DNA of 64,000 bases from Natronorubrum halophilum (GTDB lineage Archaea; Halobacteriota; Halobacteria; Halobacteriales; Natrialbaceae), in NCBI RefSeq assembly GCF_003670115.1, contig NZ_QQTY01000001.1, positions 1 to 64,000 on the forward strand, in the 5' to 3' direction. Below are positions 34,757 to 44,515 of this stretch, in pieces. The translations under genes were made by a program, and so were the position numbers. How positions within the stretch are numbered: position 1 is the stretch's first letter; every line of letters begins with the position of its first letter. The notes under the pieces were generated by a model. It searched no databases. It saw only the letters and a list, made by a program, of their open reading frames with translations, and was not told the origin of the DNA.

Positions 34757-35284
34757 ATGAGCGAGGAAGAACCTCAAGAACAACAGGACGACGAAGATCT
34801 TCAGTACTTCGTCCGCATCGGGCAGACAGACCTCGATGGGACGAAGTCCGTCGAGCGCTCGCTCTCGGAGATGAACGGGATCGGTCGACGAACCGCCCGA
34901 CTCATCGCCGACGAAGCGGGTGTCGACCGGACAGCGACGTTCGGTCGACTCGACGATGACGTCATCGACGGCGTTGTCGAGATCGTAGAGAACTACGCTG
35001 GGAACGTTCCGGACTGGCTCAACAATCGCCAGTCGGACTTCTACACCGGGGAAACGACTCACGAGATCGGTAACGATCTCCAGTTGACCCGCCAGCACGA
35101 TATCAACCGGATGAAGATGATTGACTCGTACAAAGGCTCTCGCCACAAGCGCGGACAGAAGGTCCGCGGACAGCGAACCAAGTCCACCGGTCGTACGGAG
35201 GGCACCATTGGAGTCAACGTCGAAGAGATCCGCGAAGAACAGGCAGAAGAAGCTGCCGCCGCCGAAGAGGAGGATGACGAATAA
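34757..35284 (+). CDS. rps13: 30S ribosomal protein S13
   Basis: A 175-residue uS13, located in the head of the small subunit where it contacts the large subunit and tRNA. YFVRIGQTDLDGTKSVERSL, MNGIGRRTARLIADEAGVDR and YKGSRHKRGQKVRGQRTKST are family hallmarks. Acidic N- and C-terminal extensions are halophile features. Its stop overlaps the rps4 start by one base (TAATG). First protein gene of the cluster. Confidence 0.97.
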   Translation: MSEEEPQEQQDDEDLQYFVRIGQTDLDGTKSVERSLSEMNGIGRRTARLIADEAGVDRTATFGRLDDDVIDGVVEIVENYAGNVPDWLNNRQSDFYTGETTHEIGNDLQLTRQHDINRMKMIDSYKGSRHKRGQKVRGQRTKSTGRTEGTIGVNVEEIREEQAEEAAAAEEEDDE

Positions 35285-35805
35285 TGCCGCTCGGAACCGA
35301 CACCAAACAGTACGAGACGCCGAATCACCCCTATCAGGGTGAACGTATTGCCTCCGAGCACTCCCTCCTCGACCGCTACGGCCTCTCGAACAAAGAAGAG
35401 CTCTGGCGAGCACAGTCCGAACTTCGCTCCTACCGGCGCGAGGCTCGAGACCTGCTCGGCCAGGCCCAGGACGACGAGACCGTCATCCGCCGCTCCGAGG
35501 ACTTCCTCGGTCGGCTCAAACGCGTCGGCATCCTCGACGAAGGCGACGAACTCGGTGACGTGCTGTCACTCGAGATCGAGGACGTCCTCGAGCGCCGACT
35601 CCAGACGGTCGCCTACCGCAAGGGACTAGCGAACACGCCACAGCAGGCTCGGCAGTTCATCGTACACGGGCACGTCGTGATCGGCGACCAGCGCCAGCGC
35701 ATCCCGTCGTACGTCGTCGACGTCGACGAGGAGGACCTCGTCGCGTTCGACGAGAACAGTCCTCTCGCGGACGATCTCCACCCGGAACGAGCGGAGGGTC
35801 AATAA
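35284..35805 (+). CDS. rps4: 30S ribosomal protein S4
   Basis: A 173-residue archaeal/eukaryotic-type uS4 that nucleates assembly of the 30S body. [20 protein letters not shown] is the typical N-terminus. The S4 RNA-binding domain includes [20 protein letters not shown] and [20 protein letters not shown]. Overlaps rps13 by one base and ends one base before rps11, so translation is tightly linked. Confidence 0.97.
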   Translation: MPLGTDTKQYETPNHPYQGERIASEHSLLDRYGLSNKEELWRAQSELRSYRREARDLLGQAQDDETVIRRSEDFLGRLKRVGILDEGDELGDVLSLEIEDVLERRLQTVAYRKGLANTPQQARQFIVHGHVVIGDQRQRIPSYVVDVDEEDLVAFDENSPLADDLHPERAEGQ

Positions 35806-35806
35806 C

Positions 35807-36196
35807 ATGAGCCAGGACGACGATAAATGGGGCGTAGCCCACGTACACGCATCGTTCAACAACACCGTCATGACCGTGACTGACCTCACGGGCGCGGAAA
35901 CGATCGCCAAGTCCTCCGGCGGGACGGCGGTCAAGCAGAACCGCGACGAGGCGTCGCCGTACGCGGCCATGCAGATGGCCGAGTCCGTCGCCGAAGAAGT
36001 CAAGGCAGCCGGCATCACGGGGCTGCACGTTCGCGTCCGCGGTCCCGGCGGCAACCTACAGAAGTCCCCCGGTCCCGGCGCGCAGGCGACCATCCGCGCA
36101 CTCGCCCGCTCGGGAATCGAGATCGGGCGCATCGAAGACGTGACGCCGGTCCCACACGACGGATCGCGCGCACCGAAAGGCAAGGGCGGCTACTAG
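35807..36196 (+). CDS. rps11: 30S ribosomal protein S11
   Basis: A 129-residue uS11 in the platform of the 30S subunit. [40 protein letters not shown] and the C-terminal [20 protein letters not shown] identify it. It lies one base after rps4 and four before rpoD in the conserved archaeal order S13-S4-S11-RpoD. Confidence 0.97.
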   Translation: MSQDDDKWGVAHVHASFNNTVMTVTDLTGAETIAKSSGGTAVKQNRDEASPYAAMQMAESVAEEVKAAGITGLHVRVRGPGGNLQKSPGPGAQATIRALARSGIEIGRIEDVTPVPHDGSRAPKGKGGY

Positions 36197-36200
36197 ATCC

Positions 36201-36950
36201 ATGACAGAAGAGTACGACGTCGAGTTCGTCGAACGTGAGGAACGTCACGCACGATTCCTCGTCCGCGGTGTCACACCCGCCTTCGCCAACGGTCTTCGTC
36301 GAGCGATGCTCGCCGACGTGCCGACGATGGCGATCGATACCGTCAGGTTCGTCGAGAACTCGTCGGTCATGTTCGACGAACAACTCGCGCTTCGACTCGG
36401 GCTCGTCCCGCTGACGACCCCACCCGAAGGCGAGTTCGCCGAGGACGACACCGTGACGCTCTCGATCGACGTCGAAGGGCCCGCCACAGCCTACTCGGGC
36501 GATCTCGTCTCGAGCGACGATATCGTTCAACCCGCAGACGATAACGTTCCGATCATCGACCTCAAGGACGACCAGCGTCTCGAGGCCGAGGCCGATGCCG
36601 CCTTTAACCGCGGTAAAAACCACGCGAAGCACCAGGGTGCTGTGGCCGCTGGCTACCGGCACCTCCAGCGAGTGGAGGTCGTCGGCGACCTTCCGGAGTT
36701 CGAAGAGCCGGAATCTCGCATTATTCGCGGCGTCATCGAAGAGGACGGCGAGCTCGTGGCGACTAGCGAGTTCGATAACGACCTCTCGAATCGGTACCCC
36801 GGTAAAGAAGTCGAGGTTGAGGACGTTCCGAACGCGTTCGTCTTCAACATCGAGACGGACGGCTCGTTCTCGGCCGAAGAACTGGTCGCGCGAGCCGCGG
36901 ACTCGATCGAGAGTCGGGCGACCGAACTCGAAGACGCAGTACAGTTATAA
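36201..36950 (+). CDS. rpoD: DNA-directed RNA polymerase subunit D (Rpo3)
   Basis: A 249-residue homologue of bacterial alpha and eukaryotic Rpb3; with subunit L it forms the assembly platform of RNA polymerase. [20 protein letters not shown] is the dimerisation motif. [16 protein letters not shown] follows the central domain, and the C-terminus is [20 protein letters not shown]. The protein contains no cysteine, so the 4Fe-4S clusters present in some archaeal D subunits cannot form. Not to be confused with the bacterial sigma factor of the same symbol. Confidence 0.97.
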   Translation: MTEEYDVEFVEREERHARFLVRGVTPAFANGLRRAMLADVPTMAIDTVRFVENSSVMFDEQLALRLGLVPLTTPPEGEFAEDDTVTLSIDVEGPATAYSGDLVSSDDIVQPADDNVPIIDLKDDQRLEAEADAAFNRGKNHAKHQGAVAAGYRHLQRVEVVGDLPEFEEPESRIIRGVIEEDGELVATSEFDNDLSNRYPGKEVEVEDVPNAFVFNIETDGSFSAEELVARAADSIESRATELEDAVQL

Positions 36951-37082
36951 CAATGAACCGACGCCCCCAATCCCGACGCTGCGAGGACGCGTTTGCCGGC
37001 GCCGTGAGCGACGAGACCGGCACGCACTCGCCTATTGGAATCGAAAGGGGTTTGAAGGGGCGACGGATAGACAGAAGTGCGA

Positions 37083-37166
37083 GCAGGGATAGCCAAGTCA
37101 GGCCAACGGCGCAGCGTTCAGGGCGCTGTCTCGTAGGAGTCCGCAGGTTCAAATCCTGCTCCCTGC
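37083..37166 (+). tRNA. tRNA-Leu(CAG)
   Basis: An 84-nt class II tRNA. The acceptor GCAGGGA pairs with TCCCTGC. The anticodon stem CAGCG/CGCTG closes the loop TTCAGGG with anticodon CAG, reading CUG leucine codons. There is a long variable arm (about 37126-37142) and the T arm GCAGGTTCAAATCCTGC. No intron or encoded CCA. A tRNA-Leu at this place, before L18e-L13-S9, is known from the halobacterial S9 operon. Confidence 0.96.
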
Positions 37167-37314
37167 ATCCACTTCTACACCGCCGAACGACAGTCGGTAG
37201 CCGTTCGATCGGACGCGATCGAGCGGCGAACCGGTTCGTTCGGCAGCACCACGATTCCACAATCGGCGAGGCGCTTCCTCGTCTCACCGATCCGACCGCA
37301 TTTGGAGGAAACCA

Positions 37315-37668
37315 ATGAGTAGCAAGACTAATCCGAGGCTCAACGATCTTATCGCCGAGTTGAAGTCGACGTCCCGTCAGACGGACGCCGACGTCTGGCG
37401 AGACGTTGCGGACCGACTCGAGAAGCCCCGGCGCACCCACGCTGAGGTGAACCTGGGCCGTATCGAGCGATACGCACGCGAAGAAGAGACTGTCGTCGTT
37501 CCCGGCAAAGTGCTGGGCTCCGGCGCATTACAGAAAAACGTCACCGTCGCTGCCGTCGATTTCTCGTCGTCAGCCGAGACGAAAATCGACCAGGTCGGTG
37601 ACACAGTACCGCTCGAGCAAGTGCTCGAAGAGAACCCCAACGGATCCAACGTCCGGGTGATTCGATGA
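37315..37668 (+). CDS. rpl18e: 50S ribosomal protein L18e
   Basis: A 117-residue eL18, an archaeal/eukaryotic-specific large-subunit protein. [40 protein letters not shown] and [20 protein letters not shown] match the family. Overlaps the rpl13 start by four bases (ATGA). The 148 bp upstream, after the tRNA, show no gene. Confidence 0.97.
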   Translation: MSSKTNPRLNDLIAELKSTSRQTDADVWRDVADRLEKPRRTHAEVNLGRIERYAREEETVVVPGKVLGSGALQKNVTVAAVDFSSSAETKIDQVGDTVPLEQVLEENPNGSNVRVIR

Positions 37669-38114
37669 GTATCGCAGAGTTCGACGCGGACGTCGTCGTC
37701 GACGCCCGCGACTGTATCCTTGGTCGCGTCGCCAGCGAAGTCGCACAGCGCGCACTCGACGGCGAACGCGTCGCAATCGTCAACGCCGAAGACGCCGTCA
37801 TCACCGGCGACAGGGAAGATATCTTCGGGACCTACGAAACGCGACTCCAGCTCGGCTCCGACAGAGGGCCGTACTACCCGAAACGACCGGATACGATCTT
37901 CAAGCGCTCCGTCCGCGGGATGCTTCCGTACAAGAAGACGCGCGGTCGAGAGGCACTCGAGAACGTCCGCGTCTATCTCGGAAACCCCTACGAGCACGAC
38001 GACGACCGCGAGGCCGAGATCCTCGAGGATACGTCGCTAGATCGACTTTCGAACATCCGCTTCGTCCACCTGGGCGAAGTGTCCGAACAACTCGGTGCTA
38101 ACGTCACATGGTAA
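37665..38114 (+). CDS. rpl13: 50S ribosomal protein L13
   Basis: A 149-residue uL13. [20 protein letters not shown], the [18 protein letters not shown] loop, and the C-terminal [17 protein letters not shown] are typical. It is coupled to rpl18e by ATGA and overlaps rps9 by seven bases. Confidence 0.97.
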   Translation: MSIAEFDADVVVDARDCILGRVASEVAQRALDGERVAIVNAEDAVITGDREDIFGTYETRLQLGSDRGPYYPKRPDTIFKRSVRGMLPYKKTRGREALENVRVYLGNPYEHDDDREAEILEDTSLDRLSNIRFVHLGEVSEQLGANVTW

Positions 38115-38506
38115 CGAACACGAGCGGAAAGAAAAAGACCGCCGTCGCCCGCGCTACCGTCAGCGAGGGCGAGGGCCGCGTCCGAATCAACTCCAAGCCA
38201 GTCGAACTGATCGAACCGGAAATGTCTCGACTCAAGATGCTCGAGCCGTTCCGAATCGCCGGTGAGGACCTGCGAAGCGAGGTCGACATCGACGTTCGCG
38301 TCGAGGGTGGCGGCATTAGCGGCCAGGCAGACGCCGTCCGCACCGCCATCGCTCGCGGCATCGTCCAGCAGTCGAACGACGCCGAACTCCGCGATGCGTT
38401 CATGGAGTTCGACCGCTCGCTGCTGGTCAACGACGTTCGCCAGTCCGAACCGAAGAAGTGGGGCGGCCCGGGCGCTCGGGCACGCTACCAGAAGTCCTAC
38501 CGCTAA
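38108..38506 (+). CDS. rps9: 30S ribosomal protein S9
   Basis: A 132-residue uS9; its C-terminal tail reaches the P-site t[23 protein letters not shown] begins the protein, [20 protein letters not shown] is the core, and the tail [11 protein letters not shown] has the universal basic end. It overlaps the end of rpl13. Confidence 0.97.
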   Translation: MVTNTSGKKKTAVARATVSEGEGRVRINSKPVELIEPEMSRLKMLEPFRIAGEDLRSEVDIDVRVEGGGISGQADAVRTAIARGIVQQSNDAELRDAFMEFDRSLLVNDVRQSEPKKWGGPGARARYQKSYR

Positions 38507-38518
38507 GGTGATTCAAAT

Positions 38519-38713
38519 ATGATGGTACCGGTCCGGTGTTTCACCTGTGGCACTGTCGTCGGCGAACACTGGGAGGAGTTCGACGAGCGAGCGAACGAGG
38601 GCGACGAGGACCCCGAAGCGGTCCTCGACGAGCTCGGCGTCGAGCGCTACTGCTGCCGGCGCATGCTCGTCAGTCACACCGACCTCGTCGACGTCGTCTC
38701 ACCATACCAGTAA
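38519..38713 (+). CDS. rpoN: DNA-directed RNA polymerase subunit N (Rpo10)
   Basis: A 64-residue zinc-binding subunit homologous to Rpb10. Zinc ligands are in [13 protein letters not shown] and [12 protein letters not shown]. The protein starts MMVPVRC; the two adjacent ATGs at 38519 and 38522 cannot be told apart, and I kept the first because haloarchaeal homologues begin MMVP. It stabilises the D-L platform. Confidence 0.96.
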   Translation: MMVPVRCFTCGTVVGEHWEEFDERANEGDEDPEAVLDELGVERYCCRRMLVSHTDLVDVVSPYQ

Positions 38714-38714
38714 C

Positions 38715-38900
38715 ATGCAACAGGAACGCCACAACCGCTACGAGAAGGCACGCATCCTCGGCGCGCGAGCGCTGCAGGTGTCCTACGGCGCGCCGGTGTT
38801 GATCGAGACGGACCAGTCCGAACCGATCCTCATCGCCGCCGAAGAGTACGATGCGGGAGTGCTTCCGTTCACCGTCAAGCGGGGGTACGACCGGAAATGA
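38715..38900 (+). CDS. rpoK: DNA-directed RNA polymerase subunit K (Rpo6)
   Basis: A 61-residue homologue of bacterial omega and the Rpb6 core. [20 protein letters not shown] and [20 protein letters not shown] are the conserved region, ending [12 protein letters not shown]. The ATG at 38715 follows the rpoN stop after one base. Its final ATGA overlaps the enolase start. Confidence 0.96.
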   Translation: MQQERHNRYEKARILGARALQVSYGAPVLIETDQSEPILIAAEEYDAGVLPFTVKRGYDRK

Positions 38901-40108
38901 CGCTGATTACCGACATCCGACTCCGACGAATCCTCGACTCGCGGGGGAACCCGACGGTCGAGGCCGATGTCGTTACCGAAAGCGGCGGATTCGGCCGCGC
39001 TGCAGCACCGAGCGGTGCCAGTACGGGCGAGTACGAAGCCGTCGAGCGACCGCCGTCCGAGGCGATCGCCACGGCTCGCGAACACGCCGTTCCACGGCTC
39101 GTCGGCGAGGCCTACGCGGGCAACCAGCGCGAAGTCGACTCGATCCTGCGCGCGGCCGACGGCACGGACGACTTCTCCGAGATCGGCGCGAACAGCGCGG
39201 TTGCGATCTCGATGGCCGCTGCGAAAGCCGGCGCTGACGTGCTCGGCGCGCCGCTGTTCCAGCACCTCGGTGGTGCGTTCCGCGGTGAGAACTTCCCGAT
39301 CCCGCTCGGTAACGTCGTCGGCGGCGGCGAACACGCCGCGGACGCGACCGACATTCAGGAGTTCCTCGTCGCCCCCGTCGGCGCACCGAGCATCGAGGAC
39401 GCCGTCTTCGCCAACGCCGCCGCACACGACGCCGTCGCGGACCTCCTCGAGGAACGCGATATCGCCTGCGGAAAGGGCGACGAGGGCGCGTGGGCGCCGT
39501 CGATCGACGACGGCGAGGCGTTCGAGATCGTCGACGAGGCGGTCTCGCTGGTCGAAGACGATGTCGGGTTCAGTATCGGCTTCGGACTCGACGTCGCGGC
39601 CGCCGAACTGTACGACGACGACTCGGAAACCTACGAGTACGAGTCCGCCGGCATCAGCCGCGACACGGACGAGCAGATCGAGTACATCGCCGATCTGGTT
39701 CGGGAGTACGATCTGGTCTACGTCGAGGATCCCCTCGACGAGAACGACTACGATGCCTTCGCCGACCTCACCGACGAGGTTGGCGACCGGACGCTGATCT
39801 GCGGCGACGACCTGTTCGTCACGAACACCGAACGGCTCGTCGAAGGCATCGACCGCGGCGCGGCCAACAGCATCCTGATCAAGCCGAACCAGATCGGGAC
39901 GCTGTCGGACGCCGTCGACGCGATCGAACTCGCGACGCGGAACGGCTACGACTCGGTCATCTCCCACCGTTCGGGCGAGACCGAGGACACGACGATCGCA
40001 CACCTCGCCGTCGCGACCGACGCACCCTACATCAAGACGGGTGCCGTCGGCGGCGAGCGAACCGCCAAGCTCAACGAGCTCATCAGAATCGCAGACGACG
40101 CGACATGA
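38897..40108 (+). CDS. eno: Enolase
   Basis: A 403-residue glycolytic enolase converting 2-phosphoglycerate to phosphoenolpyruvate. [16 protein letters not shown] and [15 protein letters not shown] form the mobile loops. [17 protein letters not shown] and [10 protein letters not shown] bind Mg2+. [18 protein letters not shown] holds the catalytic Lys, and [18 protein letters not shown] and [19 protein letters not shown] the substrate residues. Embedded in the ribosomal/polymerase operon by ATGA overlaps at both ends, as in other haloarchaea. Confidence 0.97.
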   Translation: MTLITDIRLRRILDSRGNPTVEADVVTESGGFGRAAAPSGASTGEYEAVERPPSEAIATAREHAVPRLVGEAYAGNQREVDSILRAADGTDDFSEIGANSAVAISMAAAKAGADVLGAPLFQHLGGAFRGENFPIPLGNVVGGGEHAADATDIQEFLVAPVGAPSIEDAVFANAAAHDAVADLLEERDIACGKGDEGAWAPSIDDGEAFEIVDEAVSLVEDDVGFSIGFGLDVAAAELYDDDSETYEYESAGISRDTDEQIEYIADLVREYDLVYVEDPLDENDYDAFADLTDEVGDRTLICGDDLFVTNTERLVEGIDRGAANSILIKPNQIGTLSDAVDAIELATRNGYDSVISHRSGETEDTTIAHLAVATDAPYIKTGAVGGERTAKLNELIRIADDAT

Positions 40109-40920
40109 CAGACAACGACGCAACCCAGGAAGGGCTCGACGCTGCCGAAGACGAGATCGACGAGGAGCCAGCCGAAGGCGCTGGCCCCGCCGCCGATCCC
40201 GAGGAAGACGTCGAGCCAGCTGACGAACAGCCCGCCGACGCCGACGCCGAAGAGGCCGAGGCCGACGCAGAACCAGTCACGGACGAGGAGCCCGAAGACG
40301 AGGGGCCGACCCTCGACGACGACGTGATGTCCGACGAGGAGGCCGACCTGCTCATCCCCGTCGAGGACTATCTCGGTGCCGGTGTCCACATCGGTACCCA
40401 ACAGAAGACCACGGACATGGAGCGGTTCATCCACCGCGTCCGAACCGACGGTCTCTACGTGCTCGACGTCTCGAAGACCGACAGCCGCATCCGTACGGCC
40501 GCGGACTTCCTGACGAACTACGATCCGGAGCAGATCCTGGTCACCTCGAGTCGCCAGTACGGTCGGTTCCCGGCGGAGAAGTTCGCCGAAGCCGTGGGCG
40601 CTCGCGCCCGCACCGGTCGCTTCATCCCGGGCACCCTGACGAACCCGAAGTACGACGGCTACATCGAACCCGACGTCGTCGTCGTCACCGACCCGATCGG
40701 CGACGCCCAGGCCGTCAAGGAAGCCATCACGGTCGGCATCCCGGTCATCGCGATGTGTGACTCGAACAACCAGGTCAGCAACGTCGACCTGGTCGTCCCG
40801 ACGAACAACAAGGGTCGAAAGGCCCTGTCGGTCGTCTACTGGCTGCTCGCCAACGAAGTCCTCGATCGACGCGGCGCGGAGCCGTCGTACTCGCTCGAGG
40901 ACTTCGAGAGTATGGTCTAA
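40105..40920 (+). CDS. rps2: 30S ribosomal protein S2
   Basis: A 271-residue uS2. The N-terminal 75 residues are an acidic, low-complexity halophile extension ([19 protein letters not shown]). The S2 fold follows: [60 protein letters not shown] and [20 protein letters not shown]. The start ATG overlaps the enolase stop (40105-40108). Confidence 0.96.
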   Translation: MTDNDATQEGLDAAEDEIDEEPAEGAGPAADPEEDVEPADEQPADADAEEAEADAEPVTDEEPEDEGPTLDDDVMSDEEADLLIPVEDYLGAGVHIGTQQKTTDMERFIHRVRTDGLYVLDVSKTDSRIRTAADFLTNYDPEQILVTSSRQYGRFPAEKFAEAVGARARTGRFIPGTLTNPKYDGYIEPDVVVVTDPIGDAQAVKEAITVGIPVIAMCDSNNQVSNVDLVVPTNNKGRKALSVVYWLLANEVLDRRGAEPSYSLEDFESMV

Positions 40921-41081
40921 GTTCGCTTCAACGCTGTTCGTTTTTCTCGTCGGTGCCCGGAGGGCGAGCGCCCGCTGCGTTCGCGGGTCGCTCGAGCAAC
41001 GTCTCGGAACGGATTCCAGCGGTTCAAAACGCGACGCGCGCTGAGCAAAGGAGTTACGTGGGAACCGCACGAACGACGACT

Positions 41082-41204
41082 ATGCTCGATTCCGTATTCG
41101 AATTTGAAGAGGAGAAGATGCCGCTTCTGGTCAAGTTCGCGACGGTGGCGCTGATCGTCATCTTCGCGGTCGGGATTCCGTATCGCGTTCTCGTCGGGTT
41201 CTGA
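41082..41204 (+). CDS. 40-aa single-span membrane protein
   Basis: A 40-residue protein (MLDSVFEFEEEKMPLLVKF, then one hydrophobic helix ATVALIVIFAVGIPYRVLVGF). The acidic N-terminus is probably cytoplasmic. It follows rps2 by 161 bp on the same strand. The halobacterial S9 operon in Haloarcula is reported to include a putative membrane protein gene, but whether this is its homologue cannot be judged here. Function unknown. Confidence 0.5.
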   Translation: MLDSVFEFEEEKMPLLVKFATVALIVIFAVGIPYRVLVGF

Positions 41205-41223
41205 GGCACCGTTCCGGCGCTCG

Positions 41224-42186
41224 TCACGACGATGTCGCGTTCTCGAGGCAGCGCTCGTAGACGGCGCGGAGGCGGGCACCCATCTCGTCGATCCCGTATC
41301 CGGTGATTCGCGCCCTCCCGTCCGAGGGCTCGGCGGTCTCGAGCACGTCGGCCAGTCGGTCGCGGAGGGCGGCGTCGTCCGCGACGTAGGAGTTTTCGAC
41401 GTCCGCGAGCACCTCTCGAGCGAAGCCGACGTCGCGCGAGACTACCGGCGTGTTACAGGCGGCGGCCTCCTTGATCGTCATCGGCCCGCTCTCGAACCGC
41501 GACGTGATCAGGACGGCGTCAGCAGCGTTCAGATAGTACGGCACGTCCTCGTAGGGCTGATTGGCGACGGTCCGGAGGCTGACCTCGCCCTCGAGGCCGT
41601 CGACGACGCGGTTCGCCAGCGGGTAGTTCTTCTCCTCGCGTGAGGGGGCGTAGGGAAAGAGGACGATCCGCTCGTCGGTCGTCCAGCCGACGTGCTCGCG
41701 CGCCTCGGCTCTGGAGATGGGGCGGAACTGCTCGGTATCGACCGGAAAGGGGACGACGCGACAGGACCGGTCGACGCGGTCGGCCATCGCGTTCGAGGGG
41801 ACGACGACGCGATCGGCGCGAGCGGCGAACCGCTCGATCAGCGGTGCGAACGGATTGTCGCGATACTCCCCGCCCCAGAGCGTACAGACGACGGGTAACT
41901 CGGTTCGCGGGAGCGCCGACGCTGCGACGGCGAAGGGGGCGGTGAGCCCGTAGTTGGCGTGAACGAGGTCGTAATCGCCGCGGGCTTCCCGAAGCACGTG
42001 CGGGAGATATCGCGCGTAATCGAGCGGCGTCCGCCGCCTGACGTCGTCCTCGAGCGCGCGGTGTTCGCTGGGGACGGGGAGGGTCGTCACCTCGACGTCG
42101 ACACGCTCGAGGGCCGTCATCTGGCTCTGATAGAAGCTTCGCCAGTCGGTCGTGGTGAGGCTCAGAACGCGCATTGTCGTCGTCAT
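41224..42186 (-). CDS. GT4-type glycosyltransferase
   Basis: A 320-residue GT-B glycosyltransferase. The N-terminal acceptor half includes DYDLVHANYGLTAPFAVAAS. The donor half includes VLFPYAPSREEKNYPLANRV and the EX7E-type FESGPMTIKEAAACNTPVVS. It probably adds a sugar to a lipid-linked or polymer acceptor at the cytoplasmic face. Its ATG shares one base with the upstream gene's stop (TGATG at 42188-42184), so the two are coupled. An internal ATG four codons later (MRVLSLTTTDW) is an alternative start. Confidence 0.85.
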   Translation of the reverse strand: MTTTMRVLSLTTTDWRSFYQSQMTALERVDVEVTTLPVPSEHRALEDDVRRRTPLDYARYLPHVLREARGDYDLVHANYGLTAPFAVAASALPRTELPVVCTLWGGEYRDNPFAPLIERFAARADRVVVPSNAMADRVDRSCRVVPFPVDTEQFRPISRAEAREHVGWTTDERIVLFPYAPSREEKNYPLANRVVDGLEGEVSLRTVANQPYEDVPYYLNAADAVLITSRFESGPMTIKEAAACNTPVVSRDVGFAREVLADVENSYVADDAALRDRLADVLETAEPSDGRARITGYGIDEMGARLRAVYERCLENATSS

Positions 42187-43364
42187 CAGTTCGAAATCGG
42201 CCCGCTGTGTTCGTCCGCATCCGGCCCGGGCCCGCCCCGCTCTCGAACCGCTGACGCCGGTTCGTCGGCGGTCTCGAATGGCTGCGTCTGTTCACTGGCG
42301 TCTGCGACGAGTTCAGTCGGTTCACAGACATCCTCGAGAAGCTGGCTGACCACGTACTCGCTGACGTCGACCGTCTCATCGAGGAGGGTTTCGCGCCGGT
42401 TCTTCCACGTTTCCGCGGCGTTCGGATCTCGGCAAATCCGTTCGATGGCGTCGATGCCGTCGGCTTCGTGGCTCGTATGGAACGACTGGACGAGTCCGTA
42501 CTCCTCGAGTTGCTGGAATTTCCCCATTTCGTTCGACCCCGCGAACGGACTGATGCGAACGGTCGGCGTCCCGAGAACGCCGGCCTCGAGCGTGGTCGTT
42601 GCGACCTCGCCGACGACGATGTCGGCGAACGCGAGCAGGTGGTGAAACGCCGCCGGTGGGACCGGAAGCGACTCGCTGCCGCTCGGAATCGATCCATCGC
42701 TCTCGTCGGAGACGTACACCCGTCCGTCGGCCCCGAGCACGTCGACGATCTCTCGGCGCCCCTCGGAAGAGATTCCCTGCTTCCCGACATCGTGGTTGCC
42801 GTTCCACGCGCCAAAACGGAGGACCGCGTACCGTTCGTCGGGGTCGACGCCGTTTCGCCGCAGGACCGACGGATCGGGTTCGAACCGATCCGGATGGAGG
42901 TACGCGAGTTCGTGATAGCCCGGGTAGGTACCGTGATTGTCGCCGTACTCCTCGCGGAAGCTTTCGGGGGTGTAGAGCGCGTCCGCGAACGGGAGAGTCA
43001 GTCGGTTGCCGGCGTTGATCGCCGTCTCGGTGTCGATGTACACGTGGCTCTCCGCGCCGACTAACGTGGCAACGTGGGTCGCGGCGATGCCGTGGCTGCT
43101 GACGATGTACGCCGGATCGATGGCGAGCGCCCGTCGAAGAAGCCGCAGTTCGTAAGACAGCTGTGTCAGCCCCAGCCCGAGCCAGCTATCGGGCTCCCCA
43201 CAGAGCAGTTCGTGATCGATGTCGTAGGCGTCGAGGAGTCGCCCGGTAACCCCCTTTTCGCGGGCGAACACGTACACGCCGTGTCCCGCGGCCTCGAGTT
43301 CGCGGACGACGTGCTTGAAGAAGTGGACGTTCGCCGCGTGCTGGATCGTGATGATGATATCCAT
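42186..43364 (-). CDS. DUF354 family GT-B-like protein
   Basis: A 392-residue protein starting MDIIITIQHAANVHFFKHVV, the DUF354 signature, followed by RELEAAGHGVYVFAREKGVT, YIVSSHGIAATHVATLVGAE and a C-terminal half with FADIVVGEVATTTLEAGVLG and TPTVRISPFAGSNEMG. DUF354 proteins have a UDP-sugar 2-epimerase/GT-B fold and are found in archaeal surface-polysaccharide loci. The last 50 residues are acidic and disordered. The start at 43364 fits the family better than the ATG at 43388. Confidence 0.8.
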   Translation of the reverse strand: MDIIITIQHAANVHFFKHVVRELEAAGHGVYVFAREKGVTGRLLDAYDIDHELLCGEPDSWLGLGLTQLSYELRLLRRALAIDPAYIVSSHGIAATHVATLVGAESHVYIDTETAINAGNRLTLPFADALYTPESFREEYGDNHGTYPGYHELAYLHPDRFEPDPSVLRRNGVDPDERYAVLRFGAWNGNHDVGKQGISSEGRREIVDVLGADGRVYVSDESDGSIPSGSESLPVPPAAFHHLLAFADIVVGEVATTTLEAGVLGTPTVRISPFAGSNEMGKFQQLEEYGLVQSFHTSHEADGIDAIERICRDPNAAETWKNRRETLLDETVDVSEYVVSQLLEDVCEPTELVADASEQTQPFETADEPASAVRERGGPGPDADEHSGPISN

Positions 43365-43469
43365 TCGTACTAGCTCGAATAAATACACTCAGTTGACACG
43401 CATTACTATCGGAGCGTTAGAACCGTACCCGCTCTCGAAAGTCCGATAACTGTTGTATAAATTATATTT

Positions 43470-43484
43470 CAACTGTTTCAGTTG
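43470..43484. repeat. Inverted repeat next to AT-rich promoter of the DUF354/GT4 pair
   Basis: CAACTG(43470-43475)-TTT-CAGTTG(43479-43484) is a perfect inverted repeat. AACTGTT also occurs at 43448-43454 in front of an AT-rich stretch gtataaattatattt (43455-43469). On the minus strand this stretch can act as the TATA of the DUF354 gene, with a leader of about 70 nt. Operator function is inference. Nothing else is seen in 43365-43569. Confidence 0.4.
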
Positions 43485-43569
43485 GAGCGACAGTGCGCAA
43501 AAATCGCCGTTGACCGCCGGTTCGAGCCGCATCACGACCGTCGAGCATCGTCGATCCGAAGACGGCTCG

Positions 43570-44496
43570 TTACGACGGCGAAACCGTTTCGAGCAGTTCA
43601 TCGACCAGTTCGGCCGCGTCGACGGCCGTCCTGGCGAACACGTACGTCACCGGTTCGATCCCGAACGCGCCCCGGTGATAGGCGACTCGTGGGACGCCGC
43701 CGCGTTCCTCGAACCGGTTCCGAAGGTGCTCGCCGCGATCGTCGTAGTCGGCGTCGAACTCGAGGGGATCCATCCCGCGCGAACGGGCCGCTTCGAGGAT
43801 TCCGTCGTCGGTCGCGATGTTGATCGCGCCCCTGATTTCGGGATCGACTGTACTGGCAGCGAGGACGGCCGTTGAGACGTGTTTCGACGCTCCGAACTCC
43901 GGGTTCGCGGGGATCTCGATCCGCCGCCCCATCGCGTAGATTCGGCCCGGAATCGCCGCGACGTCGGTCTCGTCCCGCGCCTCGGGAAGTGCCATCCCAA
44001 CGTTGGTGCCGACGCTCGGAACGGCCGACGCCATCCCGGGAATCCCGGCCAGCGTTCGTGCCGCCGTTCGCACGTTCGCGAGCACGTCCCGCTCGGCCCG
44101 CACGTCCGGATCGAGTCCGCGAACGCAGAGATCACAGCCCAGTCCCTGGAGCGAGGGCATCTCTTCCTCGTGGAGTGCACAGATCGGCCCGCGGTCCTCG
44201 AGGCTGCGGACGAGCGCGAGGAGTTCGGCCAGCGCGTCGTAGCCATCCATCTCGCTGCTCGAGAGACCGTCGGCGATGCGGTCGACCGTGGCGACGGTTT
44301 CGGGGTCGTCGCGAAAGCGATCGTCGCCGCCGCCCTCGCCGCTGACGTACTTGCTGACGGCGGCCTGGGTAACGCCGAGATCGGCCGCGATCTCCTGTTG
44401 AGTCATACCGCGGTCGGCGAGTCGAGTCGCGAGCATGGCGCGTACCGTCGGAAGAAACCGATCGACGACGAGTTCGCTCGGCAGGACGAGAGACAT
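43570..44496 (-). CDS. ThiR-type regulator (HTH plus ThiN domain)
   Basis: A 308-residue protein. The N-terminal helix-turn-helix (RGMTQQEIAADLGVTQAAVS, about residues 29-48) is followed by a cysteine-bearing stretch (GPICALHEEEMPSLQGLGCD, LCVRG). The C-terminal ThiN-like thiamine-phosphate-binding domain (about 150-308) has VGTNVGMALPEARDETDVAA, NPEFGASKHVSTAVLAA and GIEPVTYVFARTAVDAAELV. In archaea, proteins with this layout repress thiamine genes using thiamine phosphate as ligand. No thiamine gene is adjacent here. The start at 44496 is set by the TATA element 27 bp upstream and by the HTH N-terminus. Confidence 0.83.
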   Translation of the reverse strand: MSLVLPSELVVDRFLPTVRAMLATRLADRGMTQQEIAADLGVTQAAVSKYVSGEGGGDDRFRDDPETVATVDRIADGLSSSEMDGYDALAELLALVRSLEDRGPICALHEEEMPSLQGLGCDLCVRGLDPDVRAERDVLANVRTAARTLAGIPGMASAVPSVGTNVGMALPEARDETDVAAIPGRIYAMGRRIEIPANPEFGASKHVSTAVLAASTVDPEIRGAINIATDDGILEAARSRGMDPLEFDADYDDRGEHLRNRFEERGGVPRVAYHRGAFGIEPVTYVFARTAVDAAELVDELLETVSPS

Positions 44497-44515
44497 ACGA
44501 CCGCGTAGCGCGGAC

